From positions 1,550,001 to 1,614,000 of the forward strand of contig NC_135060.1 of the NCBI RefSeq assembly GCF_051014685.1: a stretch of 64,000 nt of DNA. Reading direction: 5' to 3'. The translations under genes were made by a program, and so were the position numbers. This document shows, piece by piece, positions 1 to 13,000 of the stretch; position 1 is the stretch's first letter, and each line of letters begins with the position of its first letter. The stretch comes from Ptiloglossa arizonensis. Lineage: Eukaryota > Arthropoda > Insecta > Hymenoptera > Colletidae. Under the pieces are notes generated by a model that had not been told where the DNA came from, made no database searches, and worked only from the letters and a program-made list of their open reading frames with translations.

Positions 1-479
1 TGTCTCAACTTCGATTGTAATTCTCGTTCGCGTGGAGGGAATTGTTGAAACGGACGCGTACGTTGAAAAATAAATCGTCCGTCCGGTGAAACGGTGATTC
101 GAGAAAACGTATAGCCATCGAGGCTAGGAACGATCTCGGCGGATCGATCGAAAGTTAACGCGCACGATCGAGGAACCGAACCTGTGCTCGATGCCCCTTA
201 TCGGTTCGAAGAAATTCGGCGCCAATGGGCACCTCGGCTGTTGCGGGAAGCTGGGGTTATCTGCCACGAAATAAATAAGTTTATACATTTCGGCTAATCG
301 TGCGGCACTGTTCGATCTCGTGAAACAGCTTACTGTGTTCCTCGATGCCTGCAGCAAGGATGGAAAGGTTCCACGACGAGCGTGGCTCCCGAATGGCCCC
401 GCTCCCTGCTCACTTCCAAATCGTCGGCGTGCGTGACAAGTCGTCGGTGACCAGTTCCACCGTTGGTTTCCCGTTAACC
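1..479. other. non-coding sequence, no gene seen
   Basis: This stretch is rich in TCGA and CGAA words, the same texture as most of the window. The open frames on both strands are low-complexity products of that composition and match no protein family I know. If the cut exons at 42-45 kb belong to a gene with upstream exons, this is intron or 5' flank. Confidence 0.5.
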
Positions 480-850
480 GTGATTTTTCACCCTCGATAC
501 CTTCGCGATCGAACCTGTCGTTCCAAGTGGAAGTGCGACGACGTTCACCTCGACCAGTGCGAAACTCGAGCTCGGTTTCGACATTTTCGCGCGCGAAAAT
601 CGAATTCTTCGATCCTTCCATTCGGGGTGTCCAAGGTCGCGAAATCGGTGCCGTGATTTTTCACCGTCGATACGTTCGCGATCGAACGTGTGCTTCCAAG
701 TAGAAGCGCGATGCCATTGACCTCGATCGGTACGAACACTCAAAGTCAATTTCGAAACTAAAACTCAACTCCGAAATGGAAGTACGACGCCGGTGACCTC
801 GAACGGGGCGAATAACCGAGATCGATTTCGAAATTTACCGCGCGATCGAA
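480..850. repeat. decayed tandem duplication, unit about 173 bp plus a partial third copy
   Basis: The segment starting gtgatttttcacc at 480 recurs at 653, with the same order of short words in both: the TCGATAC block, TTCGCGATCGAAC, TTCCAAGTgGAAG, then an ACCTCGA block. The offset is 173 bp. A partial third copy starts near 774 (aaatggaagtacgacg, then gacctcgaacgg), at an offset of only about 76 bp from copy two. Copies differ at many positions, so the duplication is old. No reading frame is kept across copies, so this is not a coding repeat. Confidence 0.7.
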
Positions 851-1483
851 AGCGCGCGATACGAAGTGAGAGAGTTGGTCGACGTCGCGTCGAATCTGTG
901 GGAAATTCGACTCGAATTTGGAAATTTGCCCCGTGAAGGAAAGTTGTAAGGTTTCTTGGAACGTTTCGGGACCGTTTCGAAGCGTTCGAGGTCGCGTAAG
1001 CTTTCGAACGCGGGGCGACCGCGATCGCGAGCGCGCGACTTTGAAATCTAGTTCGGGCCGCGAACTTCTCGAGGGGGAGGGTAGGACGATGACGGAGGGG
1101 TCGGTGCCCTTCCCGAAACCTTCACCGCTCGAAGTAAGTTCGAAACCCCGGTAAAAATATCAGAGAAACGGCGACGAAACTCGAGTTAAATGCACGACGC
1201 CCCGGATAGGGATTGCACGGCAAGAGGGCTCCTCCGCGGGGTGGCTGAGAATAATTCGAGGGGACGCAACGATTCGAGATCTCGACCGGAGAATCGGGTA
1301 AGTTCTTGGATTTAATTACGGCAATTAGAGCCTAAAAGATTTCTCATCCCGCCATCCGTTCTGCACCGCCTACCGTTCCTCTCCACCTTGTTCCGTTTCT
1401 TCTCGCCGGCTCTCGATGCTCCCGGATCAATCGAATCAAACCCCCGAGCCATTCGGTGCAGAAACCAACCACCCCCTAAACCT
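851..1483. other. non-coding sequence, no gene seen
   Basis: Mixed-composition DNA with purine-rich patches around 1070-1100. The short open frames have no recognisable domain and no flanking splice pattern that would make a convincing exon. Confidence 0.4.
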
Positions 1484-2290
1484 TGACTGACAGCGAAACT
1501 TTTCATTCGCATCTTTCGTCGGTACCTGCGCGGACCGAGCATCCTCGATTCGTTGGTTTACGATCGATTTACAACCTTTCCTTCGTCGAACCTTCGATCG
1601 CGACTCGTACCTTTTTTAGAAATGGTAGCGAACGCTATGGAACGTACCTTAATAAATACTGTAAACGTATCGATTTCTTTTCCACTCCTGTTAGATTTCA
1701 GTTGCAATTGTTTCGTGTTGTACGTTCCTTCTATTTTTTTTTCTTCGTATATTAAAACGTTTAACCCCGTAAATAAATAAATAAATACGTTCAAGGTGCA
1801 ACACAGGTGCGTTGAACTCTTTTCGATACTCGAACTGAAGACTATTTTTTAGAGACGCACACCTGGGTGTCGTTGATCGATAGCGAAACTTTACATTCGA
1901 TTATTAAATTCCGCGGATTACGGGTCAATTTTGATCCTTGCAAAGTTTACCTCACTTTCGTGCTCGCCGTAACCGTCGGTGGTCAATTTATAAATCTAAT
2001 ATCGTTGAATTTCGATCGAAACTCGCGTATTCAAAAGCGGACTAATCACATTCAGATTTGGCTCAGAATAGACTCGGAGTACTCCCGTCGAGGGTTAAAT
2101 TTTTCTTCTCGAACTTTCTTCTCTTTTTTACGGAGTATGAGTGAAATTTAAAATTACTTTAGAAAGATCAAAAATATTTTAAAAAGACCATTTTATACGG
2201 ACACCCCTCGGGTGTCGTTAACCGACGATAAAACTTTTTATTTACACCTTTCGAGCATACTCGTGCCATTCGAGCTCCGTGAATTTGTCG
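1484..2290. repeat. three diverged copies of a dispersed repeat with hairpin heads
   Basis: A word close to gatagcgaaactttacattcg appears at about 1490, 1880 and 2222. Copies two and three are each preceded by a small palindrome: acacc-tg-ggtgt near 1863, and gacaccc-ctc-gggtgtc at 2200-2216, followed by GTCGTT. Copy spacing is about 385 and 345 bp. The hairpin plus conserved downstream words suggests remnants of one mobile or tandem repeat family, but no transposase or target-site duplication is visible, so the class is unknown. Confidence 0.5.
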
Positions 2291-3954
2291 TTTCCAGCTC
2301 GATTTCTGACGTTTATGTATCCTTGAAGATCACGGTTTCATACTTCTCGAACTTCTTTCGAGGGGATGATCAGAGATCAATTTAAGGTACACAGAAAATC
2401 CATTGGCCTCATTTTGGAACTATTATTTATCGGTCTACTATTATTTTAAAACGGTCGAACATATTTTATAAGACATTTCTCAGACGTATCAACCGTTCGA
2501 TAAATATTAGATACGATTCGAAAAGAAAACAATAAATCCCACGATATATTTATTTAAGAAAAGGTGTTCGATAATTTATTTCGTAGAAAATATTATCGAA
2601 TCGCCCTCCGCGAATATGGACGTATATATTTTAAATAAACGTATTGTTTGCACCGTGTGCATTCGTGCAATAAACTGCTTTGATTGATGCTCCGAGCAAG
2701 TAGTCATGCTTATGATAAAAAGTTATACGAGCCATAGACACGTGTGTTTAACGTGCCGGTGTAAAGGTACACCCACATAATATTCGATACCGCGCAATAT
2801 TATTGACCGTCTATGGACATTACTGTGGATTCGTACGATATATTGAAATAATAAAAAAGTGTGATATTATCGAAACCCTGTCGCATTGAGACACATGTAG
2901 ACAGTATTGCGCAATATACCAAGAATATATCATTATATCTATTCCGTGAAAGGAAACGTTAAAAATATTATTTCAGTAATATTGAGCCTTCGTGAATCGT
3001 TGCCTTCGAGAATTTTCAAAGTATTTTGCATATGTAAAACATCTTGCATTCGGTAACATCAAATACACATTGATAAATAAATACTACGACCAATGATTAG
3101 CAGCAGACATAGATTATCAAGGCCTGTAGCTAATTGCTTTAAGGGACGCTTTTCTTTCGTAAAATATTGCACTACCGAGCTATAAAAATAGTACGAAATG
3201 GAAAAAAAATTGCACATACGCAATCTTGTGTGGAAAAAAAATTCCCAAAAAAGAGTTTGCCAGAATACCGCACTATTTGATAAAAAATTCCAATTTTTCG
3301 TTCCATCCAGTATATGCACCCGTACCGTTAACAATAGGTTTACAGATACTGAGTTTTAAATAAAATTCAGAAAAAATTAGAAGATTATTTAACGCGAACC
3401 ACGCATCGCTTCTAAATGTTAATCGAATTAAAAATTCAACGAGTAAGAAACTGTTAAGGGCCCGAAGGTGAAGCTTCGTTAATTTAATGGTAAATCCGTC
3501 TCTGCCAACAATGCAGTTGTAACATTTTTACACGGTTATTTCAAATTTACTTTCTCACTTCAAAACTCTCGTAATTATGTGCAAAACTACCACAGGTTGT
3601 TATACGTGTACTATCGGAATAAATATACACGTATGACCACTTTTCTATCATTAAATGGTGTAGAACAGTAAATAAATAATGAACTTTCCAGTATTTTTGT
3701 AGCACTGTAGCTACAAACAGGTTTCTATCAACCCGGAATTAAAGTCCCAGTTATTGAAAGTCTATCGAACGTAGAACGTGTTTCTACATCTTTAAAAACC
3801 AAATTCGTGCGAACATTATAAACTATTTCGAATGTTTTCTCAGCATTTGATAACAATTTGAAAAAATTGAAATAAAATAAATATTGCTAAACTCGAGGAA
3901 GACTATTTATCCTCCATAAAATACAAATAACTTGTCTTTTATAGCAGCTACAAA
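2291..3954. other. AT-rich non-coding stretch
   Basis: AT content rises clearly here compared with the first 1.5 kb. The word GCGCAATA occurs twice, near 2793 (cgcgcaatattattgac) and near 2909 (ttgcgcaatatacc). No open frame resembles a protein family and no RNA gene is recognisable. Confidence 0.4.
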
Positions 3955-4390
3955 TCTACTTGTATTATTACTGCTATTACTACAACTACAACTACAACTA
4001 CTACTACTACTACTACTGCTACTACTACTACTACCATTAGTGCTGCTACGACCGTTCCTACTGCCACTGCCGCTACTATTGCTGTTATTACTTTTATTAC
4101 TACTACTAATGCTACCATTCCCACTACTGTTCTTGCTACTTCTACTGCTACCATTACTATCGTTAGTACCGTTATTATCGTTACTATTGTTAGGAGCGTT
4201 ACTGTCGTTAGGATCGTTACTACAGTTATTACCGTTATCACCGTTATTACCGTTACTACTGTTACAACTGTTACTACTCTTACCACTCTTACTATAATTA
4301 TTACCGTTACTATTGCTATTACTGTTAGTGTAACTGCTACAACTATTATTATCGCTATTAATTATCATTAATATTATTATTATTATGTAT
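3955..4390. repeat. trinucleotide microsatellite tract (ACT / GTTACT-type, interrupted)
   Basis: About 430 bp of imperfect three-base repeats: runs of TAC/ACT/GCT on the left, then mixed GTTACT/CGTTATTACC units to about 4380, ending in TTATTATTATTATT. All six frames are therefore open or nearly so and encode homopolymer-like Leu, Val or Ser/Asn chains. These are composition artefacts, not genes. The gradual change of unit from left to right suggests repeated slippage and point decay. Confidence 0.9.
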
Positions 4391-5814
4391 TACAATAGTC
4401 GTGTGTCTTCCATTTCGGGGTCAGACCGTTGTATTTAAAATGGCAGGTTTTAATCTAAATAAAGTTACTTAACATTAAACGCAATCAGTTTTATTATTTT
4501 CTCCACATTTCTCTCGTCCTGTACACCTTTCGAAATATCGCATATTCTTAGAATTGTGGCACCATTTCCAGAAAATTCCGCAAATAAAAATTTTCCGGAT
4601 ATTTATCGAAGTTACGTACGTAATTTCATATTTACACCGAAACAATTGAACGTATAAAGGAGCAGGGTTTAATCAAGGGACAACTGAAATACTCTAAATT
4701 TGTATACTTTATTAACGTAAATATACATTTTGAGTATATGTATATTCGTTAATAACGAATACATCGTATAAATATTAATGCACATACATCGTCCAAATAT
4801 TTTTAATTATTCATCGCGTAACGTAATTATTCATTCGAAACGTAAATGTATCGTTACGCGTTACGATATCGAAGTTCGTGTATTGAAAAAAACATAAAAA
4901 CATTGATCGTAAAGCGGAAGTTAACATTGGTTCGTTATCGAGAACGTCGCGAATTCCGTTTAATAAATCTCACGAAATTGACGTGGCAATGGATTTGTAC
5001 GAAGACTAGAGACCAGCCAATCGAAGTCGTTAGACGTCAAATAGACGTCGACGTAAAGGTGACGTGTACGAGGCGCGTGTATACGGGTCATGCACGTTTC
5101 CGATGCATCGTCGGACATTGGAAACTGTGCGCACAAGGCACGCCAGAAATGCGTATCGCGTGTTGCACGGCAAACGTGCACCACGCGTGAGTACGAGATA
5201 ATTGTTTCTTATTAGCGCGTCTTAAACTCTGTTTAAATTAAAATTGCATCCCAACTATTTCATCGTAATTTTAGGTATTCCTAATCCCTTTTTTTCTTTT
5301 TCATCGATCGTTCCAGTTAAAAATATTTCCACTAATCGTGCAATTTCATCGATTAGGAGCAGTACGCGTATCACCGTCCTCGAAAATAAAGAATTGCAGT
5401 GGTATCGATTTATTCTTCTTTTTACTTTATTCGTAAATTTTAATCGAAGATAACGGTACAAAATACCTTACATGGATTTCCACGAATTTTTTCTTTCGTA
5501 TCGCATCGTGTGCAATACGTAGCATTACAAATATTATTTATTTAGCGATACGAAAGACTTTCGAGCATTAAATCGGTTCGGAGGTTTTCTTTAAAGAATG
5601 TTTTCGTCGAATGAAAATCGATACGAACAACTTTAACACCGGGGTAAATAAAATAAACATAACAAAAATGTTTCGTCCGTAAATCTCGGATGCAGAAATT
5701 CCCTCTTTTTTTTTTTAGAGGGGCGCCTTCCGAAAAGTTTAGAAAGCACTGCTTCAGGCGGAGGGGAGTAAGGCCGCCATTCCACTGGTGTAACGCACGG
5801 TGCAAAAACGTGTT
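4391..5814. other. AT-rich non-coding stretch
   Basis: No convincing gene. The segment 4846-5190 stays open on both strands but has no domain I recognise and no exon-like borders. A T10-class homopolymer lies at 5706-5716. Confidence 0.4.
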
Positions 5815-5885
5815 AAGGGCCCAGTCACACAGGCGATTGCCGATACGTCTGCAGTTAAGACAAACGCCCGTGTGACGAGGCCTTT
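5815..5885. mobile_element. short terminal-inverted-repeat element (MITE-like), 71 bp
   Basis: The 21 bp at 5815-5835 (aagggcccagtcacacaggcg) and the 21 bp at 5865-5885 (cgcccgtgtgacgaggccttt) are inverted copies, matching at 17 of 21 positions, with a 29 bp centre. The outer ends resemble the termini of a small non-autonomous DNA transposon. No clear target-site duplication is seen, and there is no room for a coding region. Alternatively it is simply an imperfect hairpin of another origin. Confidence 0.5.
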
Positions 5886-8800
5886 ATGAATTTTAAACGA
5901 GTCAAACGCTATCGAGGAGCACGTCGTTCGAAAAGAAAAGTACCTAACGAATTTTGTAACAATCGTAGAAATTTTCCACCAAGCTGAGATTTCGGAGTAT
6001 TCGTTGCAGTTACCCTTCTCGTCAAATATCAATTAAAATATATTCGTATCGAACTTCCAATTACACTTCCGTAAAAAGAAATACAGATCTAAATTTGAAA
6101 TTGTAGAAAGTTTTTATCGAAAAATACAAATACACTCAACCACGATTTAGCCATCGTTTGAAAATTCTGATGGCACCAATGCTACGAAGAATTACAGATC
6201 ACGAGTAACGATGAAACACTATTTTGCGTATTGGAACATTATTGAATGTAAAAACGGTACCATCGACGTATCGTTGGACAATAAAAACATTGAAACGTTT
6301 ACGAGCTGAACGATATCGGTGAAACTAGGTGAACGCTTGCGTATTATCCGAAACTGAACCCCGAAACTCGTTCGAACTGGAAAACTGTTAAACGAAACGG
6401 TCACGCGTCCGAATCGGTGATCGATTTTATCCAAACTCGCTCGCACCTCGAGAACTCGTTTCGGTGGTGTAAAATTATAGCGACACGAGTTACGTATTTG
6501 GCGATTGTTCCGATCGGAAACGAAGAATCGTGCAAGTATTTCCAGCGGGGGCACTAAGAAATTGCAGGTGGCTGATAGACATGACCGACCGTCTGAAATA
6601 AACATAAGCGTTCGTACGATTGCCACGTCATGGTACGTATCGCGAAAAATCTATATAGCATCATTACGGCGACAGACGTCCGCGAAACTCGAGGCGGTAT
6701 CCCTCGCCGCAACTCGAATGAACATTTATAGGTCGACGCGGAGATCGATTGATGGCTCGTGCGATAAAAAAAAAGAAGAAAAAAGAAAAAAAAAGATCGT
6801 CTTCGGAGCCGAACGTTCCTCCGTTCGGCGTAACCGATCGTTTCAATGAAAACTTCAACTCGAATTTATTTCTCTTTTTTGTTCGATATTCGTTCGCGGT
6901 GGATAGATTCGCATCGACTTCGAAGGTATTTAAAGATACGCGATTCGACGATAAAAGATGGAAATAAAAACCACGGCCGATATCGTCCCCCGACTTGTTA
7001 CGTTGATGCGGTTCTTTTTTGGATCAATTCGGTTACGTAAATGCCTTTAACTCCCCTTGGTAATTATACATCGTTGTACGATTTTATCGTTACACGGTTC
7101 ACCATTGACTCCATAGAAACTTCTCTTAGAGCGTTCGCGAGAGCGAGGAGCGATTTAAAAAAGATCGCGAATAAAATATACCCAAGGGCACTATTCGCAG
7201 AAATGATAAAAAAGTTCTTTATAGAAAATGAACCGCGATCGTTGGAAATATCGCAGAAATTCTTTCTCGAATTTTGATGAACAAGTGGTCCCGAACGATC
7301 TTAACGCTATCCACTTTAAAGTATAATACAAAATACGTAGAAAATAAACGTACAATTGCGGTAGAACGTGCCAAGAAATAATCTCCGATGTGTCGCAAAC
7401 CAAAGCGAACCACTGTTGCACGTTTAATTATTTCCAAAGCCTCGAGAACAATTTTGTATCGAACCTGCGTACTTCTTCGCTCTTCCGTTACTTTGAAAAA
7501 TAATATTACGCGACTATTGTTCGCCTCCTGCACCGGTTTCGCGTAACTTGTCCGTTTTCTGTATTTTCCTTTACCAAAGGGTCAAACCCGTTTACCAGTC
7601 GAGCGAAAAGATAAAGAAGTACGAAACGGGCCATCGATCCGTGTAACGAAGAATAACGATAACAACGATCGAAGTGAATCGCACCTGGAGACGTTTGAAT
7701 CGTCGGTACGAGGAGGAACGAAATTAATTCGGCTTCGAAGGCTAATGTATCGGCGCGATTCGATCGGTGGGCGTATCGCGGTCCGCGAGGAGGGAAGAGG
7801 GTCGCAAAACTAGTTAAGCAAATAGACAGTGTTCGAGGAGAAGGAGTGGGGGAGCGAAAAGGGTAGATGAGTTCCTCGCGCGAAGCAGGATTACGTTTTT
7901 AGATCGGCTCCTTAACTTCTCCGGCAGGGGTAAAACTGGGGTGTACGAGGGATCCGATCGAAATTAAAATTAAAATTATCATAGGGACGTCGAGTGCCTT
8001 TGGTGAGCCGCGTTCCCCGGCGTGCAGTTAGTTTTAAGTGGATGGATGCTAGTGGAAACGCGTATCTCGTGTGCCGCTGATTGGAGCCACCCCTTCGAGT
8101 GTCCCGACTTCGATTATCGTGGCCGCGTGGAGTTTCCGCGATGGCGGGGAAGTTTTTCGAGATGTTTGTTAAAATCGAGCATGGTAGAGGGTTAGTTTTT
8201 CGGGGTTGATTTACTCGCTTCGACGCGAGAAAATTTCGCTTGTTTAAGGGCGTAGCTGCAACTTTCCGTGCGGCAAAATTTAATTTTGTTTCTGAGACGC
8301 TTCGAAGGGGATGATTTTAATTGATAACCAAGAACCTAGCGAAATATTGCTCTCGTCGAACGCAGCTGGGAATACGCGAAATTGTAATCGCGATTAAAGC
8401 CCGCGACGCGTCCCGGTATGTTATTCACGTTCGCGTTTTAACTACCGACCGATTTCGGAATATTGAGGTACACCAGGTTGTTCGATGAGTTTTCTCGTTC
8501 GATAAAAAAGGAAAAGTCGCAACGTCTTCGGGAAACGTGCCAATTTTCATCGATTTTCGCGAAAAGGATACGTTAAAGTTCCTTCGACTTTTCCGAAAAA
8601 GAACGCGTCGTTCGGTCCTTTCTAAACGTAAATCATCGAAAAGCTCGTAACCCGAGCGAACGAGTTCCTCGAGCGTCGTTTCTCGCGTCGAGAAAGAAGG
8701 AGAGAGAAAAAAGAAGAAAAAAAAAAAGAAAAAGAAAAACGAAGGCAGGCCCCTTAAACGAGATAGCAATCTAAGAAACCGCCCCGCGGATAATCGAGAA

Positions 8801-9452
8801 CCCCTCCAATTAAAGAATCACCCCCCGAGCGAAGGTCGATCGAGATACGCCGGAATTCGTCGAAGTTCGCGTAACGTTCCAGAAAATTAATCGCGTCCAA
8901 TAACGCGTCGGGGTAGAAAACGCGGGCCCTGGTAATTTTTACGCGATTTTATGGGAATTTAAGAATAATTCAATTATAGGCGGGGGATCACTTTCCCGAG
9001 ATATGCTAATTCGGAGATTCGGGAGTGCGGCAACCAGCCATCAGAAATACGACCGTGTCTGCGAGGGCGACATCGTTTCCAATTTAGAAATCTAATCTCC
9101 GACGCTCGTTCGGAGTGTCCGTAAGATAAAAACCACCCCCGCGGCGGGGGGTGACGGCCGTCTCGAGCCATCGCATTTTCAATCCGGTCTGATTAAATTC
9201 ATTAGTTTAATAGGTATCGATATCCGGACGATTTTACTCCCTCTTTATTCCCCGGTTTATTCCCCTTTCGTCCCCTCGGCGAACCACGAACCTTGGATCC
9301 TTCGCGTAGCTCCAAGGGGGTCGGCCGCCGAGGTAAAAGAACCGCCTAATAAAATTGGCAAGAATTACTTATTTAACCTTCGATCGCGGGGGTGTATTCA
9401 ACGATCGAAGAGGCAACCCGGACCGATGATTCTTACCTCCTGGTCGAGGAGC
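5886..9452. other. non-coding stretch, AT-rich to GC-richer transition near 7.6 kb
   Basis: Composition shifts near 7.6 kb from AT-rich to GC-richer, TCGA-dense DNA. A-rich tracts occur at 6767-6795 and 8700-8740. An octamer-like word (atgctaat) lies at 9003. Open frames are short or low complexity and none resembles a known family. Confidence 0.4.
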
Positions 9453-9476
9453 ACCTCTCCTCTCCTCTCCTCTCCG
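9453..9476. repeat. (CCTCT)n pentanucleotide microsatellite
   Basis: Four to five tandem copies of CTCTC/CCTCT, uninterrupted. It is short and likely length-variable between individuals. Confidence 0.85.
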
Positions 9477-10061
9477 TCCGCTCGGAGAGAGCTCCAGCGA
9501 GAGAGCTTCCGACTTGCGCCGCGCCACGCCGCGCAACGACTTCAACCAGAGGGGGATGAACGATCGAGGGTTTATCAGGCTCCGGTAAACAGACGAATGG
9601 TTCGAGTGGCTGAGATATTCTAATGGCTGAGCCCAGTAGGCCCCCTGGGCGTCGTCACGGTGTATCGGGCCAGGCGTATCTTCCCCGCGACTAATGCCCG
9701 TCCAACGAAAAACGAGAACAAGTCCCGGATGGTCAATCGTTCCCAGGGAAAGTAGGGTATCGTTTGGTCAGCTCGCGGATCATTTCGAAAAATTAACGAC
9801 CGATTCACTATCGAACAACACCTTTCGCGTTTTCCGTCGGTTTCGATCTTGCGCGAATTTTTCGCGGGAAACGGGAGACTCGTGTCTCGAAATCTTTGAA
9901 CGAGCAATCGTCCTTGGATCTCGTTTCGATCTTGGCCAAATTTTTTACGAAAAATACACCGAGAAAAATAGGTTCATTTTTAACCGGTGGTCAACCATTT
10001 CCAGGTGGGTCTAGACCCGAGTTCGAGTTATCTTTTATCGAGGAGACCGAGGAAGCTTTCG

Positions 10062-10091
10062 CGAGCGTGGGTCGAAAAGGACCCACGCTCG
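10062..10091. other. perfect 12-bp-arm hairpin
   Basis: Arms cgagcgtgggtc (10062-10073) and gacccacgctcg (10080-10091) are exact reverse complements around the 6-base loop gaaaag. The stem is GC-rich and would be stable as RNA or cruciform DNA. It is not in a recognisable RNA gene; the stem is short for a miRNA precursor. It could be a transposon footprint or a protein-binding palindrome. Confidence 0.75.
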
Positions 10092-13000
10092 ATCGACGGT
10101 GGATCGACACGTTCGTAGAACACGCGTTTGCTTTCTCCTCGAACGACTCAACGAGGAATTGTGCACCCATTGGAAGAAGATATTTGTCGAAAAATTCGTT
10201 AACGTCGATCAACGTCGAAACGAATACATCCCCGTGGAAAGATTTTTTTTCTCTTTTTAACGCGAGGAAGTCGTTTTCCGAGAATCCATCGCACGTAGGA
10301 CATCTATTACGGCGGGGTTTACGATACGGTTCCCCGAGCTAGCGTGCCATCGATCGTCACTTTTAACGATTACATAATTTTCTCCGGGCTGCGACGCGGT
10401 GAAAATATATCCAAGTGTAAAAAATTCTTAACGAAATTGTCGACATTACCGTGAAACGGCTTCAAAAATAAAATAAAGGAGAACGACAAAGACTGCTGTG
10501 TAAATTACAGTCATTTCACGCGGCGTGTACATGAACCCGTGTCCTGGCCGTTTTCACATTTGCCGCCCTCCCCCTCCCCTCCCGCCTCCGGATCTGCTAC
10601 TCCAGGACAAACGACAGACGTTCTCGAAAGGACCGTGCATTCCACGGTGACGGCAAAAAAACTTCTTCCCGCATTCTCCAAATGACACTAATCGCCTTCC
10701 TTTATCTTCCCACGGTTTCGTACCGCCGCAAAAACCCTCGATCTCGCTGGACAGTCGGCAATTCGATAATTGTTTCTGCATTTCTTTAATAACTTCTTGC
10801 TTGCCCCGAGTGCCACGAAATTTTCGCCCCCTCGCCCTCTTTGCTCCGTACGAGTTACATTGAAAATCGTGGGATTTCCGAATAAAAGTGTCGTTCCGTT
10901 CCGTTATCGATACAGCCTTCGAATAATTCGGTTCACTCGCTAAAACAACATTTTCACTCGATGGTTTACCGATATTTGTTCCACAGGAACGATAGAATCC
11001 CTTTCGTCGTTAAAATCGCTATTCGTACGGAGTTTCTTTTTTCTCGACGAATCGAATAACCGAAAATTTGATTTTCGAAACCGATTCGAAAACCGACCTA
11101 AAACTCGCGCGACGCGTTTCCCCAAACCTTTGAAAATTCGTCTCGAGCGTAGAATGAATATCTTTGGCTCGAGATCGAAAAAATCGTGTGGGTCGTATGC
11201 GAGTGACACACCGGTCGATGCGTTAAACGTTCCGGAACCTCGAGATTTAATTTACCGGGCGCGTCGAGGGTGGACGAAAACGAAAGGAAACGTTCGAAGG
11301 GATGCTGTGGCGAGAACAAACGAACTTACCGATGGTAATATCGGAAAGTTTCGGCAGCTACTTGACTCGAAATCGGCTACCTGCTGTCCGAAGTATCGTT
11401 GGCGAGGTCTCGCGAATCGAATCGTATCTAGAAAAATAATAAGAACGAGTAGCGGCCCTCGTTTCGGTCAACCCCTTCCCGTTCGCCCTTCTCCCCGTTC
11501 GTAGACACGGGGAGGCCGGGCGAGACGAAAAAAAAAAAGAAACAAAAGAAGGGAGGCAACGAAAGAAACAGGCGACCCTTGTTCGGAGCACTCCCACGAT
11601 TTCGTAGCACGCGATCCAACTATCGGCTGTACATTCCACCCCCGTCCCACCTTCTTTTTCTGTTCGTCGATTAGGAGCCGGATTGGTACACGAACTACGA
11701 AAGTTCACGGGGCCGTCTTAAATCATTGTTTAAGTGGCTGGTACCCATTACCTTCTTGTGTATTTCGTTGCTGTCGTTTCGCGACGTCTTCTTCATGCCG
11801 GTTTCACGGATCACCTCCTACCCTCCGCTCGAAGGAACGTCTCGCGGCTACGGAACAACGAAACCGAAGTGCGCCGGGATTATTGATTCCACGGTGAAAA
11901 TAATGCCAACGGCGAGAAAGTTGCTCGCATGCGATCGAATTGGTCTCGGGGTGGTTTCGAGACAACGGTACGACGCGAAACGATTGCGATCGAAACGGCC
12001 GCTCGAGTGCAATGCAAGACGGGGCGGGTTGCAACCGTGAAACACAGTCTTTACGAGTATCGGGACGCGGTCGTTAACGCGAGAAAAGGGGCTCGGGATC
12101 AATCGGTTGAGTCATCGGTAACTGGAAATTCACACTCTGCTCCAAAAGTCCATCTAGGTACCGATATGCTCAAAAGTCTCGCAGAATGTTTCGCAGCTTT
12201 GTGAATTTGGATGTGGTTTCTTTTTTTTTCTCGGTGTATCAAACATTTGAAGGACTAAATATTTTTGTCTCTCGTACTTAGCGTACTGAACGTACATCCG
12301 CAAGTGTACGCGAGAATAAAGCAAAATAATTTCAATTGTTACATTTAGACGAACGTCTGTACTGCTCGAGTCGTTCAATTTTGTGTACATGCTTTTAGAA
12401 CAGTGGCCAACTTCTTAATCGTATCGAAACAGAAAAATCGGGCTTCGCAATTTCTAGGAACGGCACTGTATATCTGTGACCGGTAAGAAAAATTTCTCCG
12501 ATCGCGAATTATCAGCGTCTCGCGACAATGTTTATTATCGTAGGCAGCGCGTAGTACGCGATGGTATACGATAACGTGCACAGGCGTACGTAAGTCACCG
12601 GACACTTGCCCGACAGGCGTGGAAAATGCAAATTAATATACAGACACCGTTTCCCGGAGCGATTTAATTACCTCGTCTTGTCGTATTTACCTACTTTAAA
12701 TTATTACTTCGAATATAACGTTGTACGTTACGACGCGAATTTTACGAAACATATAATTAATCGTACAGAGCGCGCGGTTGAGATTAAAAATATTAAAGGG
12801 GACATCGCTCCGCGACGCAACGAGTCTAGATTTCGTTTTAATATTCGCGCGTCGTTCTTACTCCGAACTCGGCCAGCAAACGGTGATTCGCGAACGAGAG
12901 TGAATATCGACAGCGACCTACCCGAAATTCCGTTCCCTTCGCGGAACCATCCGTAAAGGAATACCTTATTTTCCCGCATTCGTTCGAGAAGAATCCAACG

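Noticed and set aside
3907..4368. Long open frames encoding Ser/Asn-rich, Leu-rich and Val-rich chains
   Set aside because: All frames on both strands are open because the DNA is an interrupted trinucleotide repeat; no domain or splice context.
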